The notes under the pieces were generated by a model, which worked only from the letters and a program-made list of their open reading frames with translations, was not told where the DNA came from and did not search any database. The position numbers were made by a program, and so were the translations under genes. From Apodospora peruviana (lineage: Eukaryota > Ascomycota > Sordariomycetes > Sordariales > Lasiosphaeriaceae), in the NCBI GenBank assembly GCA_033439685.1, contig JAUEDM010000003.1, forward strand, positions 3,812,001-3,876,000: a DNA stretch of 64,000 bases, given 5' to 3'. Shown here piece after piece: positions 11,008 to 23,788 of the stretch (positions within the stretch are counted from its first letter, which is position 1; every line of letters begins with the position of its first letter).

Positions 11008-13329
11008 ATTGGAAAGTTGTGGATGTGGAGGAGCTTTGGTCTTGTTCTGCTATCAAGGTATGCTGGCCTCGCTGTTGAGGAATCTTCGAGTGGCAGATGG
11101 CGTTGGGAAACGGGTTCCTTTATACTTTCCCTTGCCAGAAGGTGGTCCGTCTGATTCTCCCACAAATGCAATCACCTCCATCTACGTACGCTAGCTACGA
11201 GCATATGCTCCTGCCCGGTTGGATATACGGCTTACGAGAGCGAAATTACTAGGCTAGTAAACAGGTGCAGATCGGCGAATTAGTAAGATATAAGATGATG
11301 ATACCACGATGTCGTGCAACACATCATGATGCTGCACAACGGGGCAAGCGCCCATTCACGCGCCGAGAAACTCCCCTCTAGACAATATTGGCTGCATCTT
11401 TCGTCTTACTCGAGGCCCCGAATCCTCGCGGCATACTTTCCCAAAAGACGGGGCCACGAGGTCGGGACATACTCATGCTCTCGTGTTGCCGCAGAAACAC
11501 ATGGATGTGCACTTACTCGCCAAGGAGTGAAGTTCGGCCTTGTGCATGCAGTACCACCAAGACTTGTAGCGCTTACTAAAATAAGGAAGTGTTTAGTGGG
11601 TTCAGTCGGCTGATTAGTGATCAGGCTTGCTTGTCTGATCAGCCCCAACCTTTGTGATCTCTTTACTGGATGTGGCAGCTGCGCTGTGCGTAACAACAGT
11701 TATTCTCCTAACCAAACCAGTTAGACAGGGCTGTAAACCTCCGTTTTCTACGAGCTTGGTGCTCGCATTGTGTGTGTAGCCATGCCCGTCCTAAATAAGT
11801 GAGCACCTTGTCCGCCATTCTCTGTTGAGGTAAGATAGTAAGGAAGCTAGGTTACTCGAAGAAGAGAGGCGCCTGGCTTGTCGCTGCACCGCACTTCAAG
11901 AGACACTCGGCCTGCTCGAGGAGGACAAGAGGCTCCGAGCAGACCAGGAAGCAGTCCGGCGATGGTTGGACGAGCTTCGAAAAGGGCCTTGATGCGAACA
12001 GTTCTTTGTCGTAATTAGTATGTTAATATCTAATGCATTTTATGCAGTGCTATCTGTCCCAACTCGTGCAATGTCGGCACTGCGTATCCTCGAGGAATTG
12101 AGAAGGGGATAATGGCTCTTGTCGGCAAGAGTGTCGGACAAGACGAACTGGCACCGTTTCCGGGCATTTCATGATGCATGCGCTGTGAGTGTGAGTGTAT
12201 ATGGGGGTGGTTGGCGGGACAGACGGATGTTGGATCAATCCGGTGCAGATCGGCTTTCTGATCATATCTTTTATTGATGATTCTGACAGGGACGATGAAC
12301 TGATGAGAGACAGCGTGAAGCCGGTGTGGATTCGCGACACTACGTAGTGTTGATTTTGATGACAGCTGCGAGATCTCATTCTGTTTGTACTACTCGAAAC
12401 CAACCGGAACTCTACCCTTTTCCAACGAATGCGGGTGCAAGCGCCCTGGCCCATTCTGTCGGGTCTCGACGACCAAGGTGCCTTGAAATATGATTGGGCC
12501 ATCGACAGATATATGTACGCACTGACTGATGCAGGTGGGGTTGCTCATCCGGACTGTTGGGTTTTGGTCTACGTCCGTGTGTTGGGACCAGCAGATGCCG
12601 TCGTCTGTCGTAGGGGTGGTGAGACTGAAGACACAGTTCGCGCCGGGGTTATCTGCGAGCCGAATCTGGGGTTTCCGATGTTGGTTCGGGATCGAAATGT
12701 CTGTCTTATGGTTTCGCGCTACAAACACAAAGGTTGGAGCCGCGACCAACAGCATCATATGATGTTGACGAGATCCTGGTCTCTGTCCCGTTGCCGTTGC
12801 CGTTGCCGTTGCCGGTCCGTTATAATTCTCATGACCTTCATCTTCCAACTGAAGAAGACGAAGAGCTAACGGACTTGTTGCGGGGTTTATAAGATTGCAG
12901 CGGGCACGCCCAACGAACGGACTCAACATAACTTGACTTCAGCTGCGTCTTTCACATGTCATCAAGGATATTCTGTGGTCTTTGTCAGGAAGAAAATGAT
13001 AAGCACAGACGCCAATCCTACGGATGGAATCATGGCCAAAGACCATGCTTATTGTTGCTGTACTTTCATCTGTTGGGGTGTCTGGGTCCAAATCAAATGG
13101 AACGAACATGCATGGAAAACGATGAAGGCGCAATCGACTGGCCGGCTGTGTGATGATTACAGACAAACTGAGATTACACAGACACAAAACAAGACTATCA
13201 AATATACAATCCGCATGATCCAACTCGTAAACAACCAGTTCAGCTCTGCCCTGTTGGGTTTCCTAAACTCCAACAGAACCATGATACATACTGCTCATAG
13301 CATACAAATTCCCGGTACCCAAACAAACG
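11008..13329. other. Long intergenic stretch; one decayed fragment and a small hexamer repeat
   Basis: No intact gene is supported. The left end should hold the CVNH promoter. A coiled-coil-like fragment lies at 11855-11992 (listed separately). A short (CGTTGC)n-type repeat, about four units, lies near 12789-12815. Frames of 150-180 codons near 12050-12930 on the minus strand have no family signature and uneven composition, so they are left out. Confidence 0.45.
11855..11992 (+). pseudogene. Fragment with coiled-coil composition, probably the tail of a lost gene
   Basis: One frame reads LEEERRLACRCTALQETLGL and continues LLEEDKRLRADQEAVRRWLD before a TGA at 11990-11992. The heptad-like spacing of Leu and charged residues is typical of a coiled coil, and nothing upstream continues the frame. 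It may be the end of a transposon-borne or duplicated gene. The parent is unknown. Confidence 0.35.
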
Positions 13330-15298
13330 CTAATAGTAGGGTTTGGGTCTCAGAAGTTCAATGGCGGCTTTCTCCTCGAGAGTCAACTTGTATACTTTCC
13401 CGTTTTGATCGACTTTACACTCGGGCGTCTTACGGACGGTTAGCAAAAGGCTCGACCCAGTCCGAGGAAAGAAGCTGAGGAGCACAAAACTTACAATATC
13501 CATCCCATGCACGCTTTCGAACCGACAGCCGGGGTAATTACACCCCTGTGGCCTCTGGCAATGGTGCCCCATCATGCAAGGGCCCAGCTTACACGCGCTC
13601 AGGTCGCCACACGGCAGGTTGCGCGCCTTGATTTCCATCACCTGCCGTTTGTTCCTGTCGAGCCGCTCTCCGTGGAGGTAATCGCACTGATTGTCGTCCG
13701 AGCAGAATTCCGGCCCCCAGATATGGTATAGGTTACAAAACCTCCTGGACTTGAGCTTTCCGCTGGTCGCCGAGATGGCGGGCGCGCGGTCTCTGCGCCA
13801 GTTGCCCAAGCTGTCGAGATCCTGGGACGTCTTGTTGGTGTCGAGATCCTTGAAGTTGAAGGGTATGTCGACGCGCCAACCTTCTGCGTTGAGGTAGAAG
13901 TAGCCGTTGTTCTGCAAGAAGACCTCCGTCATTCTGATACCCGCCGGTGGTATTACTAACTTCTCGGCAACCCACAACAACGGAATACCGCCGCCGCTTG
14001 GGGTTGCGTCGATAGATGAGCGGTTCGATGATCTGCTGTAACTGTTGTGACTCGGAGTCCATGATATTGATGGTCTGGAGGCAACGCTGGTTATGCTGCC
14101 CACGGGGCTGTCGGGAGAAGGCCAGTGGCGAGTGTTATTGTTGGCGGGAACCTGTAGAGAGTAGTAGCCCTTCGATTCTTCCCGTACTGGCGGGGGAAGG
14201 GGTTGCATCCCCCAAATGGTTTTGACCAAAGACGGCACCACCTCGGAGCGAAACACATCGCTTGCACTCAGAATGCCAAAGTGAGCTGATTGGGCAAACT
14301 TTTTGAACTCCGCGGCCATGGGAGTCGTCCTCAGGAGATGAATCTTCTGCGGCGACCGGCTCGTAAAGTCCTGAAGAAAGGTGGCGTAGCCGTTGTCGTG
14401 GCAGCCCGCCAGGATCAGACACTTACACTGCATGTTCTTCTCAAAGAGCCCAAAGTTCTGATATATCTTCTGGTCGGCGCGCTCCTTGCCCCGTCCGACG
14501 TCGACAAAGGAGAACAGTTTCTGGCCCTGGCAGAAACCACGACCAAATCTGGTGAGGAAGGATATACCATCGCCTCTCGGAATGATATTGGCGGCCTCCA
14601 GCGCGCTGGCGAGCCCCTCGACGTTGAGAAAGACTTCGACCTTGATGTCGTCGATGCTAGACAGCGAAGGGTCATCCAGGCGGCTGAGTTGCTCTTTTAT
14701 TGTCTTGTGCAGCATGTGAGCTGCATCTTTTCCGCCTTCCTCGCTCTGTTTGATATAATTCTCGTGGAACACGGCGCCATCACCGTCGACGGCGAGATAG
14801 ACAAATGGTCTCGACTCCTGTTATCGGGGCGGGCCAGGCAGGTGGTTAGCAAGATGGTGCTGACACGCAATATCAAGGGCTAGAGAGCTGTGCTAGAAAT
14901 ACCGAGAGTGCAGCAATCTTTTCCAGCTGGCTATTCTTGTCTTTCAAAGCCATCGCTTGGGCAGCAAGCTGCTCGAGCTGATGGTTCCTTTCTTTCAGGA
15001 CGTCGTTGATGTCCAAAAGATGCCGGTACTTGGAAATGAAATCTTTCGCAATGAGGACGTAGCTGTCCGATGCTTGACTAAACTGGGTGAGGGAGGTATC
15101 GTAGGGGTCCTCGGTAAGCATAGTCTGCTCCCGCCGACCGGTCTCGGGTTGTCCATCAGTCAAGGTAAATAGAGAGCCAACATCCATGTCCTCGTTGCTG
15201 ATGCGGTCCGCGTTGAAGTTATCAACAAGAGCGATCCGGCTCGCGTTGCCCATGTGAGCGAACTGAATCGGATTCATCCACGGGTTCCGGTCCATCAT
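13330..15298 (-). CDS. CCCH zinc-finger protein with N-terminal NYN-like DUF7923 domain
   Basis: Three exons (15298-14903, 14817-13495, 13428-13330; introns of 85 and 66 nt) give about 605 aa. A short coiled coil near residues 100-130 (LKERNHQLEQLAAQAMALKD) comes first. A domain with VYLAVDGDGAVFHENYIKQ, FSFVDVGRGKERADQKI and CHDNGYATFL follows. This is the pattern of the fungal DUF7923 domain, which resembles NYN/PIN nucleases and keeps several Asp residues. A Ser-rich linker leads to a Cys/His region with C-x10-C-x5-C-x3-H (starting RFCNLYHIWG) and two further Cys/His clusters (PCGDLSACKLGPC, then GCNYPGCRFESVHGMD). An RNA-related role is inferred from these domains only. The start at 15298 (MMDRN) is a choice; the frame is open to 15361. 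Confidence 0.8.
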
Positions 15299-15361
15299 GA
15301 TGCTGATCAACCAACTCAACGATGGTTGCTGAACCAAAATGGACTTGCAAAGAGGGGACAA

Positions 15362-16551
15362 GCTGTGTTAAAGTAATGGTTTAAGGACCGAGAGCGTAAC
15401 CCCGAATTTGCTCACAGATGTGAAGGATAGGTCTGAATCTCTGCTGAAGAAAAGTAGTGATAACCGCCTGAAACACCAGACGCACAGCCGTATAATAGGC
15501 ACCAGCTTATTAGACGAAGAAGAAGCCAAAGAGAGAATCGAGCCACTAATTTTCCTTAGCAAGGCAATGCAGCTTAATGGTGGAAGGAAAGACAACCGAA
15601 TTCTAACGAGCAAATGAGAATCAAAACCGAGAGAATAACGATGGAGAAAAGAAGGCAAAATCAGCCTGTGAAAAAGCCTTGGGTCGTATTTGGGGTCAAA
15701 AGGAAAGGTAACAGGTCGAGGAGTCTTGCTTTTACTGGATGATATCCATAGTAAGATCTTGGGGATGCGTCACTTAAGTATCATGCTGCGGCTCACCGGC
15801 TGACGGATGTGTCGAGCTTCTTTGATCAAACACCAGCCGTTGGGACTTGGAGACGATGCCCTTCCGGTCCGCTGCTATCGCCGAACCCGTTTTGCCACCG
15901 ATTGTAGACAAGCTCGGTGGGTGATAGCCGAGCAGTTTTTGGTTCCCCGGATGTTGGTTGTGAAAAAGGCGTTGGGTTGCACATTCCTGTCGAGGTGCAT
16001 TAGGGGCAGGGGATGTTTCTGGGGAGCCGGACCCTCGGATGTAATACACATAACACTAAGAGCAGATGACCAACCGGCCCACCCCTGGGCTTTTGCTTTA
16101 TCGTAGCTTCGTTTTCCTGTCAAGATACGTTGGACCATTTCATTCCAGAGGACCGTGTCAGTTGATCATCATATCAACCTTTTACCCGGTCTGCTCCACC
16201 GAAACTCATCACACAGACAGTTGGTCGTCGGCCAACAGTATGGGAAGTTTCTTTGCTGGGGGGGCATATTAACAGTTTCACTCACTCCATTTCTGATATG
16301 GATCAACAGGCCGAAGAAGAGACGATGGTGGAGGGGTGGAGATCTGGAGGAAACGATCCTTGACCAACCCTGGTCGAGTTAGAGATGAAGCGCGCGTCTT
16401 TCAAGTTGGATTCACATGAGCTAGCAATGAACTTCAGGCGACATCTGGAGACCGTATGAACTATCTTTTTGGGCATTGTACCCAGCTACCTTAAGCCCTT
16501 AGACCGAAACAATACCGTAATGCACTTTTCTTTGGCTTAAGTACCTCCAGT
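15362..16551. other. Intergenic, no gene seen
   Basis: It should contain the promoter of the DUF7923/CCCH gene at its left and the 3' flank of the dienelactone hydrolase gene at its right. No frame on either strand shows a family motif. Confidence 0.5.
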
Positions 16552-17548
16552 TTACAAAAAGTTGTCAAACCACCGAACCGCCTGCAGAAACGCCGACTCT
16601 TTTCCAAACTTCTGAACCGGGTCCGAAACGTTGGCCCTTACACCGAAGCCGTGACTCGTGCCCGAGTACAGATTAACCTGGTACGGCTGCTTCGCGGTGG
16701 CCAGAAGCGCCTCGATCTCAGACCGTCTAGCAGGCGGCATCATCGAGTCCGACTCGGCTGCGCCTATCGAGGCAGGACCCTTGATGGCCAGAATCTCGCT
16801 GTTCTCCAGCAGACTCGGGTGTGCTGTGAAGGCTGCGTCGGCTCCCTTGCCAGCTGCGATGAACCGGAAGGCATACCGGCCACCGTAGCAGTAGCCCGTC
16901 ACTCCAATACGCTTGATGCCTAGCGACTTGCGCAGGTAGTCGATGGTTGTGGCGATGATGGGGTCCGTCACGTTGGGACCGTGGTTGGCGATGAAGGCGG
17001 ACGTGTTGAAACCGGGGACGTTGATGTCGCCCAACGCTGGGTCGCCGGCGAACATATCTGGCGCCACTGTCAGGTAGCCTGCGCGGGCGAAGCTATCTGC
17101 CAGTCTACACGATAACACACAGTGAGTTAATAGCTTGAGCAGAGCATGTCCAGAACGGAAACGAACTTACAACTTATTCTCCAGCAGCGGGATCCCAAAC
17201 ACATCGGTGAGATACACCACAGCCGTGTCCGTCTTCGTCTTTCTGCGATCTGCGTCTGGCTGCGTAATGTACATGGTCACTGTCCAGTATGTCAATACCA
17301 CTTTTCTCTCAACTTTATCCCTTCTCCCTTGGAACATGCTGCCTGTCCACTGCAACCCAGGCCATCTGATAAGTCTACTAACCATTGTTATGAACCTCTT
17401 CTTTCCCCACCGGCGTACCGGTATGCGCAACGACCGACCCATCCACCACGGGACATTCTACCGCCTTTGCACCCTCGCGATGCTGTGTGGCAAGTACGAC
17501 GACAGGCAGGCCACACAGACCGAGCGTCAATAATCCCGTTGCGCGCAT
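16552..17548 (-). CDS. Secreted dienelactone hydrolase family protein
   Basis: Exons 17548-17383, 17279-17171 and 17104-16552 join in phase and give 275 aa. A signal peptide (MRATGLLTLGLCGLPVVVLA) is followed by VAHTGTPVGKEEV, a common opening in fungal members of the family. Next come VYLTDVFGIPLLENKLLADS and the nucleophile motif GYCYGG (Cys in place of Ser, as in dienelactone hydrolases). The catalytic His lies in SGTSHGFGVR. An alpha/beta-hydrolase acting on small lactones or esters is expected; the real substrate is unknown. The start was chosen because it gives a clean signal peptide. Confidence 0.87.
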
Positions 17549-18933
17549 CGTAGCAGTCCTTAACGTTAACGTTCCTAATGATGTTGACCTTGTTCTTGGG
17601 CGACGAAAGCCGTTCTTGCAAAAAAAATGAAACCAAAAGCCCAGAAGAGAAAATCGGATATGAGCGGCGACCTTCGATTCCAATCACGACAAATAAACCT
17701 CGACTAACTTTGAAAGCGCGGCACGTCGAATATATACACGACCATCAACCCCACAGAGCCGATGCCACGCATGCAAGGGGTACCAATAACGTCATTATTT
17801 ATCCCCTAGTAAAAGGCATGTTTGCAATATCAAGCCGTGTAATCGCCGCATCCGACCCCTACATCACATCTCGATATTATCCCGTCTTCCACCCCGCACG
17901 CAACGCAACACACACAAACCCTCGATCGAAATATACGTGCCGTGATCTATACGATCGGGCACTTTGCGGAGGGAGGATGGTAAGTATTGTATACAAGGCA
18001 CTGCTCAGGACACGGAGGAGGCAAACCATACCGCAAACCATTCCAGTTAAGCAGCAAACCGGTCTCTGACTTATTGCTTGCTGTATAACAGTGCTATAAA
18101 TTGCTCCTAGTCACCCATACGCAATCATTGGAAGATTATCTCGTGGATCGATAAACCGAACGAGTGGAGATCCCTCTACTCACCCATAATTGGGACAGAT
18201 CTTCCACCACCATGAATAGCCTGCGGTGGTCCGATTGGAGAGGGAAAGCCGATACCCAGATCCAAAGATCTTCAATGGACGAATGCCGGGTACGGCAGGT
18301 AGGATTGCGACACGCGTCTTACACACAAACATGGACTGGTCCATTTCTTGGAAGGGGACCTAGCTCCGGATAAAAAGACACCGACCGTCCTCTCTCTCCC
18401 CACAACAACCGCAACCAAACTTCCGCAAGCCTGGGGACAAACACCGATATCATATAGCCCTTAATACCACCGTCCTTCTTCGTGGAAATGGAGCTCCCGT
18501 GATATGCCGGCTGTGCATGCCGCGGCATCTCCAGCATGGACGCGATCTCATCAATATCACTAACATAGACCATCCGCCCGGACAACAACAGTTTCAGGAG
18601 GAGCAGTACGCAGCGTATATCGTCAATATTATGATTTATACGACTAGTAACAGTATTACCATCCGCTTAGCAACCTATGTAATGCATGCAGTTCACCTAC
18701 GGACTGTCGCGTTCGTTCATTCGTCCAATGACAGCCTAGGTACCCATTTCTCCCACCAGACCGGCCAGGACCGACCCCCATCATCTATAATATTATATAC
18801 TCCGTAAACCTTGTAAACAAAAAAAGAGTAGCAGTAGTAATAGACAACGCGCGTGCGCTTCAGGGTTCAACTATACTACCCAAAAACCTCATGCCACCAA
18901 AACAAACTCCTCCAACAAGGACCGAGAGTTCAA
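17549..18933. other. Intergenic, no gene seen
   Basis: About 1.4 kb between two minus-strand genes. A 163-codon frame at 17578-18069 (+) has no recognisable features. Nothing else is supported. Confidence 0.5.
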
Positions 18934-21429
18934 TTACACCTCCTCCTCAGCAGCAGTAGCAGCAACAGCCTCATACCCGCCAGCCCTTCCTCTCCCTCTG
19001 CTTCTCCCCCTGGTGCTATCCATCATGGACGGACTCTCATACATATCCGTATAGTTCACCTCCTGACCACCAAGTACCGCAACACCCGTCTCCCTCCGCC
19101 CAAACATAGGCGCCGGATCGCACCAGAAATCCTTACAATTCGTCACGCACCCCCGACTATACGGATTCCTCTTATTCTTCCTCTTGGCACCCTTCCCGTT
19201 CGTGGCCGCCCCGCGGCCCGTGGCGGTCTCGATGAACGCGTCCACACCCAACAACTTACCCCATTGCTTAAGGAAGCCGCCCCCATGACCATGTTTGTGG
19301 CCTGGATGACCGTGCGGGGGGTTCGTGCCATCCTGGGCAGCAGTTGATCCCGACGGCGGAAGCTGCGAGGGGTCGAGCGGCGCGCCGGTGGACGTGAACG
19401 CGCTGGTCAGCGAGGCGGCGCTGTGCGCGTCGATGCCAAACATGTTTTCGTACGTCGTCATGGCGCGCGAAACCTGCACGAACTGAACGAACAGCAGCAT
19501 CGCGACCCAGGTTAACTGCAAGGTGGCCCAGATGGCGAGCAGCAGACTGTAGGCGTCCGCGTTCACGACTTTGCAGAGAGAGGGAGCCAAAATGTTGCAT
19601 TCCTCCGGCGCGGTGGAGGAGATTTCGGTGAGGTCTGCACAACACAAAGTGGATGTTGTGTGAGCATTGAACACTGGCAAAAAATGGGGGTGGGAAACGT
19701 TGACTTACAGTTATAGGTGAGAAAGTCAAAAGCAATAATGCCGATCGTCATGTTGATGAGATACAGAAAAAAGTGGCGGTGGTTGTTGATGCCGATGCAG
19801 TTGTACACCCAGGGGCAGTGATGATCATGCTTGGCCACGCAGCGCTGACACCTGCGGCAGTGCTTGCTCCGTAACGGCGTCCTTATCATGCACGTAACAC
19901 AAAAGTTGGACTCGTCGAACTTCCAGAGACCGATCAGCTCGTCGATGACGGCCTTCTGCTCTGCAATGCCGTTCATCTTGGGCACAAAGCCCGGATCGTC
20001 GACCATACACCTGATGTAGAACCACGTTGTTAGGGAGGCGGCGACGACAAACACAAAGTTCAATAGCCACGAAGAGCCTGTAAGGAAGATATCCTGTCAG
20101 CATATACACTTCGACACCTTCGATAAAGTTGGGAGAACCTACTCGCTCCGAACGCCGTGTGTGGGAATATGGTAAACAGCCAACGCAGGCCAACTAAAAA
20201 CAACGACCCGGCAAATATGCCCGCCATCCAGGGCTACACCCAACATTAGCAGAGTTCGGCTTCAGTAAGACAAGGATACAACATACCGTCCTCTGGAACT
20301 GCCTCATATCCGGCGGCGCAAACGCAATAACCTGCTGCCCAACCCACTGGATCGAGTAGCCAACCACCGCCGCGATAGGAATACCCGCGAACACGGGCAT
20401 GCCCGCAACAATGGCCAGGCAAGCCCACACCAGCACAAACGGCCACAGAAAGAAAAACTTGTTCATGAACCCCCGCCTGTCCTTCAGGAGGTAGCTCGCG
20501 CCAGGCCAGCTCGGCACAATCGCGTTTCCGTCCTCGTCGTAGCCACACTCGTTAAGTGCCTTGTGCCACGCGCGGACGGTGTTGAGCTCCTGCGCCGTTA
20601 TAGCAGGCGTCTTGCCCGTCGTCGTCTTGGCGAACCGGTCCGCCCCGTACTCGATCAGCTTCTGTATGCAGCCCGGGCTGCCTTTCACGAGCGCCCAGTG
20701 CAGCGCCGTGAACCCTTGCTCGTCCTTGGCGTGGACGCTGGCGCCCCAGCGCAGAAACACGTCCACGCAGGCGGGGAACCCTTTGTACGCTGACCACATC
20801 AAGCCCGTGTGCCCGAAGGCGTCCTCGACGTCGACCGGTATACCCTGGTGCAGCAAGAGGGTAATCAGAAAAACGTTGCCGTTAAAGGTGCTGATGTGCA
20901 GCGTGTTGTAGCCCTGCGAGTCGGTGATGAGCGGATCGGCGCCGTGCTGGAGCAGCAGGTGGACGGTGTAGTAGTGGCATTTTTGGGCGGCCCATTGGAG
21001 GGCTGTTGCGACGCTCTCGCCGCCTTTCCGGTTGATCTCGGCGCCGCGGTCGATGAGGAACTTGCACATGGCAAACTGGTTGTTGATGGCGGCCCACTAG
21101 AGGTAGACAGTCAGTCAGCCCCGACAGACACAGCACTTATGGACTCTTTCCAAGAAAAAACATACATGTAAAGGCGTGATGCCCTCCTCGTCTGTGTAGG
21201 TCGCATCGTAGTCACTCGACTCGAACAGCTTCTCCATGCCGGGGATGTCGCCCACCCTCGCCAGCTGCATGATGTCGTTCTGGGCCGCGTCGCCGGGCAG
21301 GTTGCCGAGCTCCATCTCGTTGTTGAGCTTCGGGGTCGCGGTGTCGGATTTGGAGGCCGGTTGAGCGGGCGCCGCGGCATGATTCGATCTTCCTCCCGGC
21401 GAGCGGGACGCATCGTGATGGTGCGCCAT
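18934..21429 (-). CDS. akr1: Palmitoyltransferase AKR1 (ankyrin repeats + DHHC)
   Basis: Five exons (21429-21166, 21096-20287, 20233-20143, 20077-19709, 19634-18934) add up to 744 aa in one phase. An acidic/Ser-rich N-terminus of about 50 residues precedes six or so ankyrin repeats (for example DEEGITPLHWAA and EDAFGHTGLMWSAYKG). Hydrophobic spans (FFFLWPFVLVWACLAIVAGM and others) follow. The cysteine-rich domain has CVTCMIRTPLRSKHCRRCQR and the catalytic Cys of DHHCPW, then TTYE-type sequence (MTTYENMFG). AKR1 proteins attach palmitate to cysteines of membrane-linked proteins at the Golgi; in yeast Yck2 is the known substrate. The C-terminus is extended and ends in an Arg/Gly stretch. It shares an upstream region with the divergent SRP-receptor gene. 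Confidence 0.95.
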
Positions 21430-22367
21430 TGCGCTTTGGTTTCGATTGGCGGCGGTTCGGGTCACCGAGGTATTGCGGATTGTCGCACGCACGCGTGTTC
21501 GTTCGTTTTTTTGCTCCAACAATGGAATTCCGTTGTTTCCGCGCTAGGAAGTTACTTCGGTGCTGACGGGTAAGGCCGGCGAATAATGGTTCCTGGGCAC
21601 GAGGGGTTGGAGTCGACTTGGGAGGCACGAACTGGTTGCAGGGTTTGTCGTACTAGGGTTTGTGCATAGCGGTTAAGAAGTTGACTGAACTGAAGCTGGC
21701 AAATTAAGGTAAATAACGTCTGTGTCTGGTTGTTGAAGATTCCCAAATATTCGTGGGGATGGAGGCCCCGACGATGCTGACGACCACGCGGCGAAGCGAT
21801 TACTCGGGACTGCGTGAACGGGCGGCACACCCATGTATCATCGAGGACCAACCTCCACTGGAGGCTTTTTTTTTAGGCAGGTTTGCACGGCGCAGTGCAG
21901 CTCGCAGCTCCAAACCCGAAACGGCGTTAATCAGCTGGAGCCGTACCATGCGGCAGGCAAGGCTGAAATGGTCCGTGTGCGTACAGCTGACTGATGATTC
22001 GTCCAATCTTTCTATCGCCGCCAAGTCCCTGCCTGCCCCGTCTGCCCCACCGAATGATGCCAGCAAACCTTCAAAGTGGATTTGGTGCGGTGGCATCTCC
22101 AAATCCCGAAAGCCATTAATGGGCCGATCGGAGCGATTTTGTCGACTGACGATGGTGTCATCCCCAGAAATTGTGCCTGCCGAACAATTGCCAATCTGAA
22201 CGAAGGACGGAAAAAGAGAAGAACCGACAGCGATAGCGTCTACAATAATGCGGCCTTGAGCTTGCGACACCCACCATTTTTCCTGCAAGAAACAACAACA
22301 GCAAACATCAAGGCTTCCCGGCCTCGACAATTCACATCCACCTTTCATACACCCAAAACGAGGAAAG
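21430..22367. promoter_or_regulatory. Shared upstream region of divergent akr1 and SRP receptor beta genes
   Basis: 938 bases separate the two start codons, which point away from each other. Pyrimidine-rich and A-rich tracts occur close to the right-hand start, and no TATA box is obvious. No gene is seen in it. Confidence 0.5.
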
Positions 22368-23357
22368 ATGTCGGTTCTCGAAACAATCAAGTCCGCCATC
22401 GAGGCGTCGCTCAAACCGACGCCCACGGTCTTCACCATCGGCTTCCTCATCGTCCTCCTCTTCCCCTTCTTCCTGCACTACATCCTCACCTCGTCGACGC
22501 CATACACCGCCTTACCCGCCGTGCTCCTCCTCGGCCCTTCAGGCGCAGGCAAGACCGCCCTGCTCACCCTCTTCGAGCGCGGGCCCCTTACGCCGCCCTC
22601 CACCTCCGAAAAGACCACATCCGAACCAGCCACAGCAGCGCAAACCCACACCTCCCTAACCCCGGCATCCGTCGAACTAGCCGTCTCCTCAGACTCTTCC
22701 GGATCCTCCTTCCGCGACGACCTCGACAGCACCGGCGCGACCGCGAAGAAATTCCTCCTAATCGACACCCCAGGCCACGCAAAACTCCGCGGCGCCGCCA
22801 TCTCCCGTCTAGCCGATTCCAAGTACTCCCTCAACCCGTCCACAACCTCTCGATCGACAGTAACGGACGGCACAAAACTCAAAGCCATCGTCTTTGTGGT
22901 CGACGCGGCCGGCCTGTCGGATGGCGACACCTCCTACGATACCTCCTTGCCTTCCACCGCATCGTTCCTGTACGACGTCCTCCTTACCCTCCAAAAACGC
23001 GCGACAAAAGCAAAAGGAAGCAAAGCGCCTCCCACAGTACCAGTGCTCATTGCTGCCAATAAATTGGATCTGTTTACCGCGCTTCCGGCAGCGTTGGTGA
23101 AGAGTAATCTCGAGGCCGAGTTGGGCAGGATCAGGAAGACGAGATCTAAGGGTCTGCTGGACTCGGGTGTGGGCGCGGACGATGATCTCGCTGGCGGTGA
23201 AGAGAGCGACGAGTGGCTTGGCGAGTACGGCAGCGACAAATTCTCATTTAAGCAGATGATGGAGTTTGATATTGAGGTCGATGTTATCGGGGGTAATGTT
23301 ACTGGTGATGGGCCAGGAGCGGATAAGTGGTGGAGGTGGATTGCTGATAAGGTATAA
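22368..23357 (+). CDS. srp102: Signal recognition particle receptor subunit beta
   Basis: Single exon, 329 aa. A membrane anchor lies at about residues 20-41 (VFTIGFLIVLLFPFFLHYIL). The small-GTPase core follows: P-loop GPSGAGKTALLTLF (about residue 57), a DTPGH switch-II motif, and the AANKLDLF guanine-specificity motif. The tail ends in the usual Trp-rich segment (ADKWWRWIADKV). This subunit anchors the SRP receptor in the endoplasmic reticulum for co-translational targeting. Compared with yeast, there is a Ser/Thr-rich insertion after the P-loop and an acidic insertion near residue 270. The ATG follows a purine-rich leader (GGAAAG), which suits a fungal start. Confidence 0.93.
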   Translation: MSVLETIKSAIEASLKPTPTVFTIGFLIVLLFPFFLHYILTSSTPYTALPAVLLLGPSGAGKTALLTLFERGPLTPPSTSEKTTSEPATAAQTHTSLTPASVELAVSSDSSGSSFRDDLDSTGATAKKFLLIDTPGHAKLRGAAISRLADSKYSLNPSTTSRSTVTDGTKLKAIVFVVDAAGLSDGDTSYDTSLPSTASFLYDVLLTLQKRATKAKGSKAPPTVPVLIAANKLDLFTALPAALVKSNLEAELGRIRKTRSKGLLDSGVGADDDLAGGEESDEWLGEYGSDKFSFKQMMEFDIEVDVIGGNVTGDGPGADKWWRWIADKV

Positions 23358-23788
23358 TATGAGAGATTGTGTGGGCAAGTTTCAGTTGGTAACCTACCCT
23401 GGTACATTGGTTGTTGTAGGGCTTACGTATTTAGATCATCGATACCAGTGATCTAAGTGTGAATAGAACTCTGCTCGTCTTGCGAGTCCATCCCCATTTG
23501 CGCGGGTTGATGAAAGCCCTCTCTCTCCCTAATCTACGCCCCTGTCCATGCTAGATTTAAATGCCAACTGAGAGAAAATACAAACGCTTCCTGCCTCCTG
23601 CCGCCCGCCGTAGATCGAACCAAAGACGTTGAGTCTTGGATTGACTGCTCCCCGAGATGCTGTCCCAGCCGCTTCTCCACCCATCCAAAAGCCACATGCT
23701 GTCTCTGTGTGCTGCTCTGTTCGGTCTGTCTGCCAATTACTGTTGTTCAAAACCAACCAACCCAACCCAAAGAAAAGAGTTAAGCCTT

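Noticed and set aside
12390..12929. 179-codon minus-strand frame with an Ala-Thr repeat
   Set aside because: No family motif, the Ala-Thr run comes from a hexamer repeat, and neighbouring frames on the other strand are equally open.
18934..21429. Several overlapping plus-strand frames of 75-120 codons within akr1
   Set aside because: They are GC-rich shadows of the well-supported minus-strand exons and have no motifs.
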